Source: Mariniblastus sp.
Lineage (GTDB): Bacteria > Planctomycetota > Planctomycetia > Pirellulales > Pirellulaceae
DNA length: 64,000 bases
Direction: 5' to 3'
Assembly: GCA_014237975.1 (NCBI GenBank)
Contig: JABACA010000002.1
Coordinates: forward strand, 1 to 64,000
Shown here: positions 1 through 9,131 of the stretch, one piece after another
Position numbering within the stretch: the first letter of the stretch is position 1
Layout: each line of letters starts with the position of its first letter
Program-made: the position numbers and the translations under genes
The notes under the pieces: generated by a model
Seen by the model: only the letters and a program-made list of their open reading frames with translations
What the model was told of the DNA's origin: nothing
The model's database searches: none

Positions 1-1
1 C

Positions 2-1285
2 GCCATTATCCAACGGGTGACACCTCCCTCGGGTGACAAGTTGGCGACGCTTCAGGCGATGGTGTTCGATTCACATTATGACGAGTTCCGGGGCGCGGTG
101 ACTTATATCCGTGTCATGAATGGCACCGTCAAAAAAGGGCAGAAGATACAGTTTGTTCAATCCGGTAGTGTTTTTGAGGTACACGAACTGGGGCAATTCA
201 CGCCCAAACAAACCCCTTGTGCCGAATTGCATGCCGGCCAGGTGGGCTACCTGATTTGCAACATTAAATCCTTGGACGAGGTCAAGATTGGTGAAACGAT
301 CAGCGTTCCCGGTGATCGCGCTGCACCTGCCCTGGCGGGGTATCGTGAACCGAAACGGATGGTTTATTGCGGTTTGTATCCGTCCGATGGACAAGATTTT
401 TCAGACCTGCGAGACGCGTTGACGAAGCTGGCCGTCAATGATCCCAGTTTTGAGTTCCAGCCGGAGTCCAGCGACGCCTTGGGATTTGGGTTTCGTTGTG
501 GCTTCCTGGGGTTGTTACACATGGAAATCGTTCAACAGCGGTTGGAGCAAGAATCGGATGTTGACCTGGTTCAAACCGCGCCGAATGTGACCTATGAAAT
601 CCTGAAAAAGAACGGCGAACAAGTCGAAGTTCATCGTCCACAGGAGGTTCCGGATAACGGGGAGATCGAAGAATTTCGCCAACCCATCGTTCGGGTTAAT
701 CTGATTCAACCCGAACAATACGTTGGCCCCGTGATCCAGCTGTGCCAGGAACGGCGCGGCATACAGCAAAACACCGAGTATGTGTCGGCCACACGGGTCA
801 TGTTGACGTACGATTTGCCGCTGGCCGAAGTGATCTACGATATGCATGACCGATTGAAGAGCATTACCCGTGGTTACGGCACTATGGATTACGAGGTAAT
901 CGGTTATTTTCCCGCCGACCTGGTGCGGATCGACATCATTGTCAATGGTAATCGGGTCGACGCATTGAGTATCATCTGTAACCGTGGAGACGCCGATCGC
1001 CGTGGCCGGGCTGTGGTCAAAAAACTGAAAGAAGAAATCGATCGGCATATGTTCGAGGTGGCCGTTCAAGCGGCCATTGGAACCCGGGTGATCGCCAGGG
1101 AGACGGTCAAGGCGTTGCGGAAAAACGTGACGGCCAAATGCTATGGCGGTGATATCTCTCGCAAACGAAAGCTGTGGCAAAAGCAAAAAGAGGGCAAGAA
1201 ACGGATGAAATCGATCGGCTCGGTTGATATCCCTCAAAAGGCGTTTTTGGCCGTATTACAAACAGGTGAAGAAAAAAAGAATTGA
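2..1285 (+). CDS. lepA: Elongation factor 4 (LepA), C-terminal part, gene enters from the left edge
   Basis: EF-4/LepA is a ribosome-associated translational GTPase that promotes back-translocation and affects ribosome biogenesis or stalled elongation. The reading frame is open from base 2 (AIIQRV before a GTG at 17), so the GTPase domain lies outside the window and the GTG is not the real start. Visible are domain II (FDSHYDEFRGAVTYIRV), the EF-G-like domains III and V (FRCGFLGLLHMEIVQQRL; GTMDYEVIGYFPADLVRIDIIVNG) and the LepA-specific C-terminal domain with the family-typical CYGGDISRKRKLWQKQKEGK stretch and a Lys-rich end. Domain order and length agree with full-length LepA (about 600 residues) minus the G domain. 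Identification is essentially certain. No close downstream partner; 188 bases separate it from the next gene. Confidence 0.97.
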   Translation, partial: AIIQRVTPPSGDKLATLQAMVFDSHYDEFRGAVTYIRVMNGTVKKGQKIQFVQSGSVFEVHELGQFTPKQTPCAELHAGQVGYLICNIKSLDEVKIGETISVPGDRAAPALAGYREPKRMVYCGLYPSDGQDFSDLRDALTKLAVNDPSFEFQPESSDALGFGFRCGFLGLLHMEIVQQRLEQESDVDLVQTAPNVTYEILKKNGEQVEVHRPQEVPDNGEIEEFRQPIVRVNLIQPEQYVGPVIQLCQERRGIQQNTEYVSATRVMLTYDLPLAEVIYDMHDRLKSITRGYGTMDYEVIGYFPADLVRIDIIVNGNRVDALSIICNRGDADRRGRAVVKKLKEEIDRHMFEVAVQAAIGTRVIARETVKALRKNVTAKCYGGDISRKRKLWQKQKEGKKRMKSIGSVDIPQKAFLAVLQTGEEKKN

Positions 1286-1473
1286 ACGGTCTGCTGATTG
1301 GCCCAAAAAAACCGAGCGTTTTCGTTGCCAGGCAGTTGCCTTCATTAAATGGTGATTTTTTCCATTTCTCTCATCTATTTAAAACACCGACGGTGATTGC
1401 TTTGGTTTAATGACGCAACGGGCGGTCGGTTTGGTCGACCCCATCAAGAACACCTCGCAAACGGGAAAAAACA

Positions 1474-2235
1474 ATGAAGTCTTTAAAATTGAATCTGGCC
1501 ATCACGTTGTCGATGGTTGTTGCAGGGATGGTCGTTGAATCGGCATGGGCTCAAGGACGGGGTGGATTTGGCCGCAGTATGTTCGGTGGCGGTGGCGGTG
1601 ATGTTTCCGAAGTCAGCCTGTTGTCAATGGAAGAAGTGCTGGACCATTTGCAGGACGATTACGAATTGTCCGATGACGCCAAGAAAGAAATCCTGGCCAA
1701 TGCCGAGGATGCGCAGGATGAATTGGCGGAAGAACGCCGGGCCATCATGGGCGATATGCGCAATATGGACCAAGACGAACGGACGGCGGCCATGGAAGAG
1801 CTTCAGGATGTCACCAAAGAAATCAATACCGATACGTTTCGAACCATCAAGAAGCAGCTCAACAAAAAACAACTGGGGCGATTAAACGAATTGAAAGTCC
1901 AGCGTATGGGTGTGGCAGCGCTGCATGACGCGGTCGTCCAGGAAATGCTGGAGTTTGACGACGAACAAGTTGAAAAAATGAAAGACGTGCAAGACAAGAG
2001 TCAGGAGAAGCAACGTGAAATGATGGAAGATTTGCGGGAGCAGATGCAGTCGGGTGGTGGTTTTGATCGCGATGCTATTCGCGAATCCATGACGGAACTG
2101 CAGGATTCAAATAAGAAAAATGCGATGGACTGTTTGACCGATAAACAAAAAAAGACATTTGAAAAAATGAAGGGCGAAGAATTTGAATTCCCCGAGCGAC
2201 AACGGGGTGGACGCGGTCGGGGTGGTAACGAGTAA
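1474..2235 (+). CDS. Secreted helical protein, possibly Spy/LTXXQ-like
   Basis: Hypothetical exported protein of 253 residues. Residues 1-26 form a signal peptide ending in the cleavage-like AWA-QG. A Gly-rich linker (GRGGFGRSMFGGGGG) follows, then about 170 residues of charged amphipathic helix rich in Glu, Asp, Lys and Met, and a Gly/Arg-rich tail (RQRGGRGRGG). The helical part ends with CLTDKQKKTFEKMKGEEFEF, which resembles the LTxxQ-type motif of periplasmic Spy/CpxP proteins; that assignment is my inference. An envelope-stress chaperone-like or scaffold role would fit, but no catalytic motif is present. The ATG at 1474 gives the complete signal peptide. A strong terminator follows at 2291-2325, so the gene is probably transcribed alone. 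Confidence 0.75.
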   Translation: MKSLKLNLAITLSMVVAGMVVESAWAQGRGGFGRSMFGGGGGDVSEVSLLSMEEVLDHLQDDYELSDDAKKEILANAEDAQDELAEERRAIMGDMRNMDQDERTAAMEELQDVTKEINTDTFRTIKKQLNKKQLGRLNELKVQRMGVAALHDAVVQEMLEFDDEQVEKMKDVQDKSQEKQREMMEDLREQMQSGGGFDRDAIRESMTELQDSNKKNAMDCLTDKQKKTFEKMKGEEFEFPERQRGGRGRGGNE

Positions 2236-2682
2236 CCGTTTTTTGCCTGTTCCAACCTTTCATTTAGCGTTGGATTCCAGATAACACGGGAACGACATCA
2301 GTGAAACAGCTGGTGTCGTTTTTTTATTTAAAAGGTCTCCTAGTTAGCATTCCAACAGGATCGAAGACGCGGAATGGGTGGTACACCTGTGGAACGGGCC
2401 GATTGACTGGTTTGCCGCATTCCGTTGACTGTCGAAGCGTTCGGCTTCACCATGGTTCGTCAAAAACTAGGCTTGTAATCACGTTTTCTTGGAACCCCGA
2501 TTTGTGAAGTAAAAGGAACAGGCTGGCACCGTCTGAGGCGAGCCGGATGCCGTTCGATGTTGTTTCAAGACAACCCAGACAGAGCCATAAATGGAACGGC
2601 AGTCTGTACTTCCGTTTGGTTTTAGTTGACAATATGAAAACGATTCCGTTTTTGGGACTGTCTCTTTTTTTTTGGACTGTCT
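2236..2682. other. Gap of 447 bases: terminator, then unassigned sequence
   Basis: The first part holds the terminator described separately. The remainder (2326-2682) contains only short overlapping reading frames on both strands without signal peptides, motifs or ribosome-binding sites that I can support. A TTGACA-like hexamer lies at 2626-2631 but has no convincing -10 at normal spacing. Most likely it is the upstream region of the HEAT protein. Confidence 0.5.
2291..2325 (+). terminator. Rho-independent terminator after the secreted helical protein
   Basis: An 11-bp stem (2291-2301 with 2310-2320, one G-T pair) with an 8-base loop is followed directly by a run of seven T (2319-2325). It lies 55 bases after the stop codon of the upstream gene. 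Confidence 0.85.
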
Positions 2683-3864
2683 ATGTACAACTATCTCGTC
2701 GCGTTTGTGGTTGCTTTGCTGGTAATTGTTGGCACAGTGTTTCTTTGTTCGGGTGCGATTAATTACACCCAAGATCCGGTAGCGCTTGGCACTTCCGACT
2801 GGATAAAGAAGTTGCAAGACAAGGACAAGAACGTTCGGATCGAATCGCTGATTGAACTGGGTAAATCCAAAGATAATTTGGATCAGGTGGTGCCCGCCGT
2901 GGTGGGGCAATTAGGTGAACTCGACCCACTTGTTTCCGTAGCGGCTTCCCAGGCGATGGTCGCCTTGGGTGAACCAGCGGTACCCCATATTAAACCGTTC
3001 CTCGAATCGGACGACTATAAAACCTATGCACTGGGCTGCATTGCCTGCCGAGAAATGGGTGAACCGTGCGCGGTTTATGTCCCGTTGTTGAGAAAACGCA
3101 TACAGACTGGCGATGAACGTGTCCAGGGACGGTCCATCGACGCCATGTCCAACTTTGGTAAGTCGGCATTGCCTGCGCTGGATGAAATCAGGGCAGGCCT
3201 GGACGCCAAGGTGTTCATGACCCAGGTGGTTGCCTGTAAAACGCTGGCTTCGTTAGGCCGTGATGCCAAACCAGCAGGACCCAGGTTGGTGGAACTGGCA
3301 GAGAAGGGGAATCTTTCAGCTCGTAGTTGGGCGACCGTGGCGTTGGGAGCTATCGGTCCAGTCGAAGAATATGATGTGGTAGCAATTTTAGATGGCAAAC
3401 TTGACGAGTTCCTGTTGCTTGACAAACAACGCGCACTGAAGGGATTGGCTTTGATTGGGCCGCCGGCAAAGGCAGCGTTACCCAATATTGAAAGGCTCAT
3501 GAACGACAACTCCAAAAGCTGTCCTCATGACGCGGCTTATGCCTACTGGAAAATTTCTGGTGATTCCAAACTGCCCGTTAGTGTATTGGTGGAACTGCTC
3601 AGTAATGTCGATTTCCAGGCCGAGACGATTGATCTATTGGGCGACATGGGACCAGCGGCCAAGTCCTCGGTTCCCGAGTTGATCAAGTTGTTAGGTTCAG
3701 ACGAAGTCCATCTCCGAGAGAGCGCGGTGCTAAGCCTGGGAGCCATTGGCCCTGGTGCGAAAGCAGCATTGCCGGCGTTGCGCAAAATGAAGAACGATCC
3801 GGATTTGCTGGTCCGTTCCGCAGCGGCTCGATCGATCAAGGAGATAGGGAAAAACCAGCCATAA
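2683..3864 (+). CDS. HEAT-repeat protein with N-terminal membrane anchor
   Basis: Residues 5-27 are one hydrophobic segment (YLVAFVVALLVIVGTVFLCSG), either an anchor or an uncleaved signal. The rest is a run of HEAT/PBS-lyase-type repeats of about 38-40 residues, visible as recurring units such as VPAVVGQLGELDPLVSVAAS, GPRLVELAEKGNLSARSWAT and VPELIKLLGSDEVHLRESAV, with recurring AIGP[GA]AKAALP. Such solenoids bind other proteins; no enzymatic residues are visible. Length is 393 residues. Start: ATG 2683 gives the anchor; no clear Shine-Dalgarno sequence. It is convergent with rpmE across a strong terminator. Function is unknown; a scaffold role at the membrane is inference. Confidence 0.85.
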   Translation: MYNYLVAFVVALLVIVGTVFLCSGAINYTQDPVALGTSDWIKKLQDKDKNVRIESLIELGKSKDNLDQVVPAVVGQLGELDPLVSVAASQAMVALGEPAVPHIKPFLESDDYKTYALGCIACREMGEPCAVYVPLLRKRIQTGDERVQGRSIDAMSNFGKSALPALDEIRAGLDAKVFMTQVVACKTLASLGRDAKPAGPRLVELAEKGNLSARSWATVALGAIGPVEEYDVVAILDGKLDEFLLLDKQRALKGLALIGPPAKAALPNIERLMNDNSKSCPHDAAYAYWKISGDSKLPVSVLVELLSNVDFQAETIDLLGDMGPAAKSSVPELIKLLGSDEVHLRESAVLSLGAIGPGAKAALPALRKMKNDPDLLVRSAAARSIKEIGKNQP

Positions 3865-3908
3865 GCTGAACGCGATACCCGCTACTCGTGCAGCACTGCC
3901 ATCTGCCC

Positions 3909-3938
3909 CAAAAAAAAAGCCGTGGCTTGAGCCACGGC
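3909..3938 (-). terminator. Rho-independent terminator of rpmE
   Basis: Read on the minus strand: a perfect 8-bp GC-rich stem (3938-3931 with 3926-3919), a 4-base loop, and then nine T (A-run at 3910-3918 on the plus strand). It lies 22 bases after the rpmE stop codon. Confidence 0.9.
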
Positions 3939-3959
3939 CAGTTCTGGTTTTGCAAGCAG

Positions 3960-4247
3960 TTATTTCTTGGCTTGCTTCTTGGTTTTCTTTTGAGTGGATT
4001 GGTATTGGCCGCCGAATTTTTGGCGGAATTTTTCAACACGGCCCATCGTGTCTACGAATTGCTGTTTACCCGTGTAAAACGGATGCGAGGCACTCGATAT
4101 ATCGACGTAGTATACAGGGTACTCTTTACCATCTTCCCACTTGATGGTCTCGGACGTCTTGATCGAAGAACGTGTCAGGATGGCAAAGTCCGCCGTCTTA
4201 TCCTTGAAAACAACTTCGCGGTATTCGGGATGAATGTCGGGTTTCAT
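3960..4247 (-). CDS. rpmE2: 50S ribosomal protein L31, cysteine-free (type B) form
   Basis: Bacterial L31 of 95 residues starting [17 protein letters not shown], a component of the large subunit at the inter-subunit bridge. The diagnostic parts are HPEYREVVF near the N-terminus, [30 protein letters not shown] in the C-terminal half and a Lys/Gln tail. No cysteine is present, so this is the C- (zinc-independent) type, which in many bacteria is the paralog made under zinc shortage. A longer frame upstream (to 4304) is open, but family alignment supports the internal ATG at 4247. I saw no convincing Zur-box palindrome upstream. A terminator follows immediately. Confidence 0.95.
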   Translation of the reverse strand: MKPDIHPEYREVVFKDKTADFAILTRSSIKTSETIKWEDGKEYPVYYVDISSASHPFYTGKQQFVDTMGRVEKFRQKFGGQYQSTQKKTKKQAKK

Positions 4248-4599
4248 AACTTGAATTTCGTTGATTGTTGTACTGGCAGCCAGGAGCTGAAATTCGAATC
4301 GCATATTTTATCGGAAAAACGGCGATCGTCAAACGGTAAAAGACCGACGATCGTGTGCAAATAAAGGTGAATTTACGTTTTTTTACCCTCTGTTATTTCA
4401 ATTACCCTGCTGGCACGGCCTGGCCGGTTTCGTTTCCTGTGCTGCCCGTTGCTGAAAAAGGGTTCATCATTTTTGCATTGCGTGGTCTGGCATGGAATAT
4501 CCCGAGTTAGAATCAGTCTATCTGGCAAGTTTGATGTGAAACCGGTTTAATCCTTGGTAGTATAAAATTGATTAATCGGGGCGTAGGCGAAGTGACAAG
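4248..4599. other. Divergent intergenic region (352 bases) between rpmE2 and the YqgE gene
   Basis: No gene is supported. The region must hold the promoters of both divergent genes. A TATAAA hexamer at 4561-4566, about 34 bases before the YqgE start, could be a -10 box, but no good -35 lies at 16-18 bases. No tRNA or structured RNA recognised. Confidence 0.45.
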
Positions 4600-5154
4600 A
4601 TGGATTCATTAACCGGCAAACTACTGATTGCAATTCCCGAGTTGGGAGATCCCAATTTTTACCGCAGTGTGGTCCTGGTGTTGATGCATGGGGCCGAGGG
4701 GGCGACTGGCGTTATTTTGAATCGCCCATCCAGTGTGACGGTAGCCAGTGTTTGGAATCAAGTCTCGGATGTGGATTGTGAGTGTGAAGACTTGGTTCAG
4801 ATGGGTGGGCCTGTCGAAGGGCCGTTGATGGCCTTACATACCAGTTTGGCTGTTGCAGAACGTCAGATCCTGCCGGGCGTTTTTCTCACGATGCATCGAG
4901 ACCATATGAACCAGCTGGTTTCCCAGGAAGAACACGAGTTCCGTATCTTTAGTGGCTATTCCGGCTGGGATTCCAGGCAACTTGAATCCGAAATTGAGTG
5001 TGGCGGCTGGTTGCTGTGCGAAGCCGAATTTGAGCACGTCTTCGAGTCTGACGACGAGAAACTTTGGAAAGTTGTTTGTGAACACGTCGGGCACGACATT
5101 ATGTTGCCACACTTCAACCATAATCGAGATTTTGTTGACCCTGGCATGAATTAG
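4600..5154 (+). CDS. YqgE/AlgH family protein (UPF0301)
   Basis: 184 residues, the usual length of the family. Diagnostic segments are the start MDSLTGKLLIAIPELGDPNF, the strand YRSVVLVLMHGAEGATGVILNRPS, and QMGGPVEGPLMALH in the middle, followed by FSGYSGWDSRQLESEIECGGW, the YAGWGPGQLE-type block of the family. The proteins are cytoplasmic, with a conserved fold and no proven biochemical activity; AlgH was first linked to alginate regulation in Pseudomonas. No signal peptide. The ATG at 4600 matches the family N-terminus. The neighbours give no functional hint. Confidence 0.93.
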   Translation: MDSLTGKLLIAIPELGDPNFYRSVVLVLMHGAEGATGVILNRPSSVTVASVWNQVSDVDCECEDLVQMGGPVEGPLMALHTSLAVAERQILPGVFLTMHRDHMNQLVSQEEHEFRIFSGYSGWDSRQLESEIECGGWLLCEAEFEHVFESDDEKLWKVVCEHVGHDIMLPHFNHNRDFVDPGMN

Positions 5155-5308
5155 GCCATCGATGGCAGCAGTGTTGTCAGCACCGCGTCTGCTGGCATTT
5201 GAGCCGGCCGCCATTTTTCTGTTTGGATTGCTATTGCTTCATGGCTTGGCATTCTGCTAGTCACTGATTGCGGAGGGAAGTGCGCAATAACAACAGTAGG
5301 AGGTCGTT

Positions 5309-5704
5309 GTGACAAAATTCAATCGGATTTTTTGGTGCTTGATTATCGTTGCGGGTTCAGGAGTACTCTGTGATTCGTCCAGTGCCCAAAGTTTCGATGA
5401 TCTTGGTCTGGTAGCGTATAAAAAACAGGTCAATGCGATTCTGAAAACGCGATTGCCGGCAGAGAAGCGTTTTGTCACTGAATTGATGTTGGAAATTGAA
5501 AAGAAGGAGATTCCCAGGAGTCTGGTTGATACCAGTTTCAAGTGGGTCTTGAACAAACGGCCAAACTCGAACTACCCGTTTGTCTATTTTGAGCGAGTGA
5601 TACGACTGCAAGGCAAAAAGCTTGGCTACAAAATTCCACCATTCGATTACAAGGTGTATAGCCTGAATCGCTATAACCACGACCGGTACAGGCGAGACCG
5701 GTAA
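5309..5704 (+). CDS. Small secreted protein of unknown function
   Basis: 131 residues starting with GTG at 5309 behind a strong Shine-Dalgarno sequence (AGGAGG around 5298-5303). Residues 1-27 form a signal peptide ending SSAQS. The mature part is helical and basic, with a Tyr/Arg-rich end (YKVYSLNRYNHDRYRRDR). No family recognised. A related composition is common in planctomycete exported hypotheticals. It is convergent with the next gene over 74 bases that contain a weak hairpin. Confidence 0.72.
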   Translation: MTKFNRIFWCLIIVAGSGVLCDSSSAQSFDDLGLVAYKKQVNAILKTRLPAEKRFVTELMLEIEKKEIPRSLVDTSFKWVLNKRPNSNYPFVYFERVIRLQGKKLGYKIPPFDYKVYSLNRYNHDRYRRDR

Positions 5705-5725
5705 AACATCGTGATCCAAACAGCC

Positions 5726-5756
5726 TGTCAGGCGCGCTTTTAGCCTGGCAGTTGTT
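5726..5756. terminator. Possible bidirectional terminator hairpin
   Basis: An 8-bp stem with one G-T pair (5726-5733 with 5743-5750), a 9-base loop and a T-rich tail (GTTGTTT). It sits between two convergent genes. The hairpin is weak, so confidence is modest. Confidence 0.35.
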
Positions 5757-5778
5757 TCGGCAGCTGACTGGCGAAACC

Positions 5779-6522
5779 TTATTTGATCGCGATCGTCTGC
5801 TGCAACGGAACCAGCACATTCTCAATCACGTAACTATCCATGATTTCAACCGCGTGCTGGCGCAAGTTGTTCAATGTTTCTACGTATGTCTCGCCAGAAA
5901 CAAGGCTTCCGTAGCGCCGAACGGTCAAATAAACGCTGATCTGTTCCTCTGGGAATTCACCGGTCCTGATATGGTAGGCGCTGGTTCGTGATTCGACGGA
6001 TATGCGACATTGAGTCCTGCAATTTTCGTCCAATGCAAAATGAATGGATGGTTCATTTGCAACGAGCCTTGCCCCGGGATAGTCAAGTATTCTCTCGAAG
6101 GCGGGAACCGTTCCCAGTGCTTCCATCAGAATGTCGTGGTGATTGCCTCGGTAAGCAAAGTCAAAGCCGAACATGTAGTTCAAAGATTCGCAATCCAATG
6201 GGCTAACAGACAGCGTGTAAGGGATTGACTCCAGGACCAGGTTCTGCTGATCAGTCGTTTCCTGGAGAGATGGTGGATTCACAAAACCACAGCAGATTTT
6301 CTTGGGTTCCACGGTGGCCCAGCGGTAGTTGCCGTTGTCCTTGTCCTCTTCGAGAACATACTCTCCCTGTTCTCGGCTGTAAAAATTCCGCATCGTCGGA
6401 TATTTTTTTTGCAGCTGCTCAAAAAAGTGCAATAGCGTGTCGCGACTAGTCGGCAACTCCATTTCAGTATTCAGGTTCATGTTGACGTAAAATTCGTCGG
6501 CGTAATCACCGTAGTTGCTCAT
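5779..6522 (-). CDS. Conserved-looking hypothetical protein, 247 residues
   Basis: A soluble protein without signal peptide or membrane segment. It begins MSNYGDYADEFYVNMNLNTE, has an acidic, aromatic-rich first half (NFYSREQGEYVLEEDKDNGNYRW) and a basic/polar second half ending in helices (ETYVETLNNLRQHAVEIMDSY). Several Cys (ICCGF; DCES; ENCRTQC) are present but not in a metal-binding spacing. Codon use and length support a real gene. No family is recognised and no function can be inferred from the context; it is divergent from the ogt-like gene. Confidence 0.7.
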   Translation of the reverse strand: MSNYGDYADEFYVNMNLNTEMELPTSRDTLLHFFEQLQKKYPTMRNFYSREQGEYVLEEDKDNGNYRWATVEPKKICCGFVNPPSLQETTDQQNLVLESIPYTLSVSPLDCESLNYMFGFDFAYRGNHHDILMEALGTVPAFERILDYPGARLVANEPSIHFALDENCRTQCRISVESRTSAYHIRTGEFPEEQISVYLTVRRYGSLVSGETYVETLNNLRQHAVEIMDSYVIENVLVPLQQTIAIK

Positions 6523-6847
6523 AGAGTTTTCCTTGGTTTTGACGTCGCAATGCCATTACACCGCACGTTACCAGCTGTTTGCTTGTAAAAGGATACTGTT
6601 CAAAAAGTGGGAGAATGAAATGCGTTCCACAACCTGTTGCACCATCGAATCGCTAATACTAACCTCTTTTGATGTTGGGACGAAAGACGCGAAATTCAAT
6701 TTTGACATCTGTTTTGCAATAATTTTGAATGCCAATGTTCATTATTTATTTTTCGACGAACTCCGCCGAAAATCGATGTAATGCTGCACGCTTCAAAGTT
6801 GGTTTTGTTGAGTGTGAACAACCCAGCTTCGGTAATAGGCCGCTGTC
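6523..6847. other. Divergent intergenic region, 325 bases, nothing identified
   Basis: AT-richer than its surroundings and lying between divergent start codons. A short plus-strand frame crosses it (6515-6781) but overlaps the upstream gene start and has no support. Promoters for both neighbours are presumably here; I could not fix them. Confidence 0.4.
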
Positions 6848-7375
6848 ATGAAACACAAGAATGAATCCAGGTTGCTTCCGTTTTCAACCGAGTTGGGATG
6901 GATTGGCATACTGCATCACAATTATTTGATTGAACAGATTAAGTTTGGCTTTACTAATCAGATCGATTTATATGAAGCCTTTGAGCAGCGGGATTATCAG
7001 ATCGGCAAGTGGGATCAGGCCGAGAGGGAATGGGTTGAGAAGTTCAAGATGTTTGCCCAGGGAAGGAGGGTGTCCTTTGCTTCGCTCGACCTTGAATTGG
7101 CCAGTTCAACCCGGTTTCAACGGCAAGTGCTCGAGTGCTGCAGAAAAATCGCCTATGGTGAGACGGTGTCCTACGGTCAGTTGGCCGAGATGGCTGGTTT
7201 CCCCAGGGCGGCTCGAGCGGTAGGTTCGACGATGCGCCGAAACCAGCACCCGTTAGTCATTCCTTGTCATCGGGTTGTTGCCAGTGCCGGCATAGGGGGA
7301 TTCTCTTCCCCTCAAGGTGTCGGGCTAAAACAGCGTTTGTTGAGACTTGAAGGGCACCATCACGATTTTCATTGA
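6848..7375 (+). CDS. ogt: Methylated-DNA--[protein]-cysteine S-methyltransferase (O6-alkylguanine repair)
   Basis: Suicide repair protein that transfers the alkyl group from O6-alkylguanine to its own cysteine. The C-terminal domain (residues 86-172) carries the helix-turn-helix region (TRFQRQVLECCRKIAYGETVSYGQ) and the active-site PCHRVV with Cys140. The N-terminal ribonuclease-H-like domain is divergent. Length is 175 residues, normal for Ogt-type proteins without the Ada regulatory part. ATG 6848 starts the only sensible N-terminus. No adaptive-response regulator (AraC/Ada or AlkA) lies nearby, so regulation is unknown. Choice between symbols ogt and adaB is arbitrary. Confidence 0.94.
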   Translation: MKHKNESRLLPFSTELGWIGILHHNYLIEQIKFGFTNQIDLYEAFEQRDYQIGKWDQAEREWVEKFKMFAQGRRVSFASLDLELASSTRFQRQVLECCRKIAYGETVSYGQLAEMAGFPRAARAVGSTMRRNQHPLVIPCHRVVASAGIGGFSSPQGVGLKQRLLRLEGHHHDFH

Positions 7376-7567
7376 CGTATGATTTGTCGAGGTAAGTAAT
7401 GTCGCAGGTGGTGTTTACAAGTTTCCCGGATTGGTTGAAACGAAATTAAGCCAGGACGGTCGTGAATACGGTTCAGGGTTGTTGTAGAATTGATTTGACA
7501 ACCTCGCCTGCCTTGGTGGCTCATCTGTATTTCCTCTTATCACTAATAGCAGAAAGATCTGACTGTA

Positions 7568-9076
7568 ATGAAAATGTTCTTTGATTGCTCTTCTTGTCTG
7601 GTGCTGGTTTCTTTTTTGTTCAGTTCGATGGCCACACAAATGGTTTGTGCGCAGGAGGATGTGCGGACCTGGACGAACTCGAGCGGGGAATTTTCCGTAG
7701 AGGCGGTGTTTCTGAATTCGGGGGATGGGAAAGTTCAGCTGAGGCGTGTTGATAACGACAAGGTCATCACGCTGGAAATCACGCAACTCAGTCGGAAGGA
7801 CCGTTCCCTCATTCGCCGCTTGATGCGCAAACCAATTGAAAAAAAGAAACCCCAGCCGCCAGTGGCCGAAGCTTCGGATCCCCAGTCGTCTGCTGCCTGG
7901 CCTCATTGGCGAGGACCTGGCCGGGACGGAGTCTCTAGCGAGACCGGTTTGCTGAAGGATTGGGCCGATGGATCGCCCCCCCTGTTATGGTCAGCCAAGG
8001 GAATGGGGCAGGGTTTTTCCAGTGTGTCGGTTGCCAACGACAGGATTTACACGATGGGAAAAAAAGGTGGGCAGACTCAATTGATTTGCGCAAGTCTGCA
8101 AGATGGTTCGTTGATCTGGTCCACGCCGGCCGGCTCGGGCAGCAAGCCGAACTGCACGCCCACCGTGGACGCAGTGGCCAACCTCGTTTTTGGCCTAACC
8201 TTTGATGGTGATCTGTTGTGTGTCAAAGCTGATACAGGCAAAGAAGTTTGGCGGAAAAACTTTTCCCGTGACTTCGGCGGCAAGATGATGTCCCAGTGGG
8301 GCTATAGCGAGTCGCCGTTGATTGATGGTGAGCGTTTAATCTGCACCCCCGGTGGTGACCAGGTTGTGATGGTGGCGTTAGACAAACGAACCGGTAAGAA
8401 AATCTGGTCGACGCCCATGCCAGGTAGTGGTGGAGCTGGTTACGCAACACCTGCCATTAGTGAAGGTGGAGGGACCAGGCAGTACATTACGCTGGTTGGC
8501 AAGGGTCTGATCAGCATCAAGGCCAGTGATGGCAAGCCACTTTGGCATTACCCGCGGATTGCCAACAAAACAGCCAATGTGCCGACTTCCATCGTTCGCG
8601 ATAACTATGTCTTTTGTTCGACAGGTTATGGCGACGGAGGAAGTGCCCTGTTGGAATTGAAACGAGACGGGCAAGGGGTTCAGTACCGTGAAGTCTATTA
8701 TCGAAAGAGCGCTGAATTACAGAACCATCATGGAGGAATGGTCATGCTCGGTGACCATATTTACATGGGTCACGGGCACAATAAGGGTTTTCCGGTATGT
8801 TTTAACTGGAAGACCGGGCAGCCGACCTGGGGGCCCTTGCGTGGACCGGGAAAAAATTCTGCCGCGATTGTGGCCGCGGATGGCGGTATTTACTTTCGCT
8901 ATCAAGATGGCACTATGGCGTTGATCGAGGCGAACTCCAGGGAATACAAATCAAAAGGCGAGTTTCGCATTGCGACCGTCAACGGAAACAGCTGGTCCCA
9001 TCCCGTGATCGTCGACAAGAAACTGATTTTGCGTGACCAGGACGACTTGCATTGCTACGATCTCGAGAGCAAATAG
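7568..9076 (+). CDS. Secreted SHD1 plus PQQ-like beta-propeller protein
   Basis: 502 residues. Residues 1-28 are a signal peptide (cleavage-like VCAQE). Residues about 30-80 (RTWTNSSGEFSVEAVFLN... VITLEITQLSRKDRSLI) fit the SHD1 module often found in planctomycete exported proteins. After a Pro/Lys linker, residues 112-500 form a propeller with repeated PQQ/YVTN-like blades: WPHWRGPGRDG, DGSLIWSTPAG, TGKEVWRKN, TGKKIWSTPMP, DGKPLWHYP. These proteins resemble the quinoprotein dehydrogenase fold, but I see no evidence for PQQ-ligand residues, so a binding or structural role is as likely as an enzymatic one. Start ATG 7568. Two hairpins follow. Confidence 0.9.
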   Translation: MKMFFDCSSCLVLVSFLFSSMATQMVCAQEDVRTWTNSSGEFSVEAVFLNSGDGKVQLRRVDNDKVITLEITQLSRKDRSLIRRLMRKPIEKKKPQPPVAEASDPQSSAAWPHWRGPGRDGVSSETGLLKDWADGSPPLLWSAKGMGQGFSSVSVANDRIYTMGKKGGQTQLICASLQDGSLIWSTPAGSGSKPNCTPTVDAVANLVFGLTFDGDLLCVKADTGKEVWRKNFSRDFGGKMMSQWGYSESPLIDGERLICTPGGDQVVMVALDKRTGKKIWSTPMPGSGGAGYATPAISEGGGTRQYITLVGKGLISIKASDGKPLWHYPRIANKTANVPTSIVRDNYVFCSTGYGDGGSALLELKRDGQGVQYREVYYRKSAELQNHHGGMVMLGDHIYMGHGHNKGFPVCFNWKTGQPTWGPLRGPGKNSAAIVAADGGIYFRYQDGTMALIEANSREYKSKGEFRIATVNGNSWSHPVIVDKKLILRDQDDLHCYDLESK

Positions 9077-9092
9077 TTAGCAGTCGTAAAAA

Positions 9093-9120
9093 AAAGTGCA
9101 GTCCCATTTGGAACTGCACT
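9093..9120 (+). terminator. Terminator-like hairpin after the propeller gene
   Basis: An 8-bp arm (AGTGCAGT and its complement, near-extended by a bulged pair) preceded by a run of seven A and lying some 17 bases after the stop codon. There is no T-run on the plus strand; on the minus strand the A-run reads as T, so it might terminate minus-strand transcription instead. Confidence 0.4.
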
Positions 9121-9131
9121 CGGTTGTATCT

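Noticed and set aside
515..1237. 240-codon minus-strand frame inside lepA
   Set aside because: Antisense shadow of a certain gene.
3888..4364. 158-codon plus-strand frame over rpmE2
   Set aside because: Opposite strand of ribosomal protein L31 and runs through its terminator.
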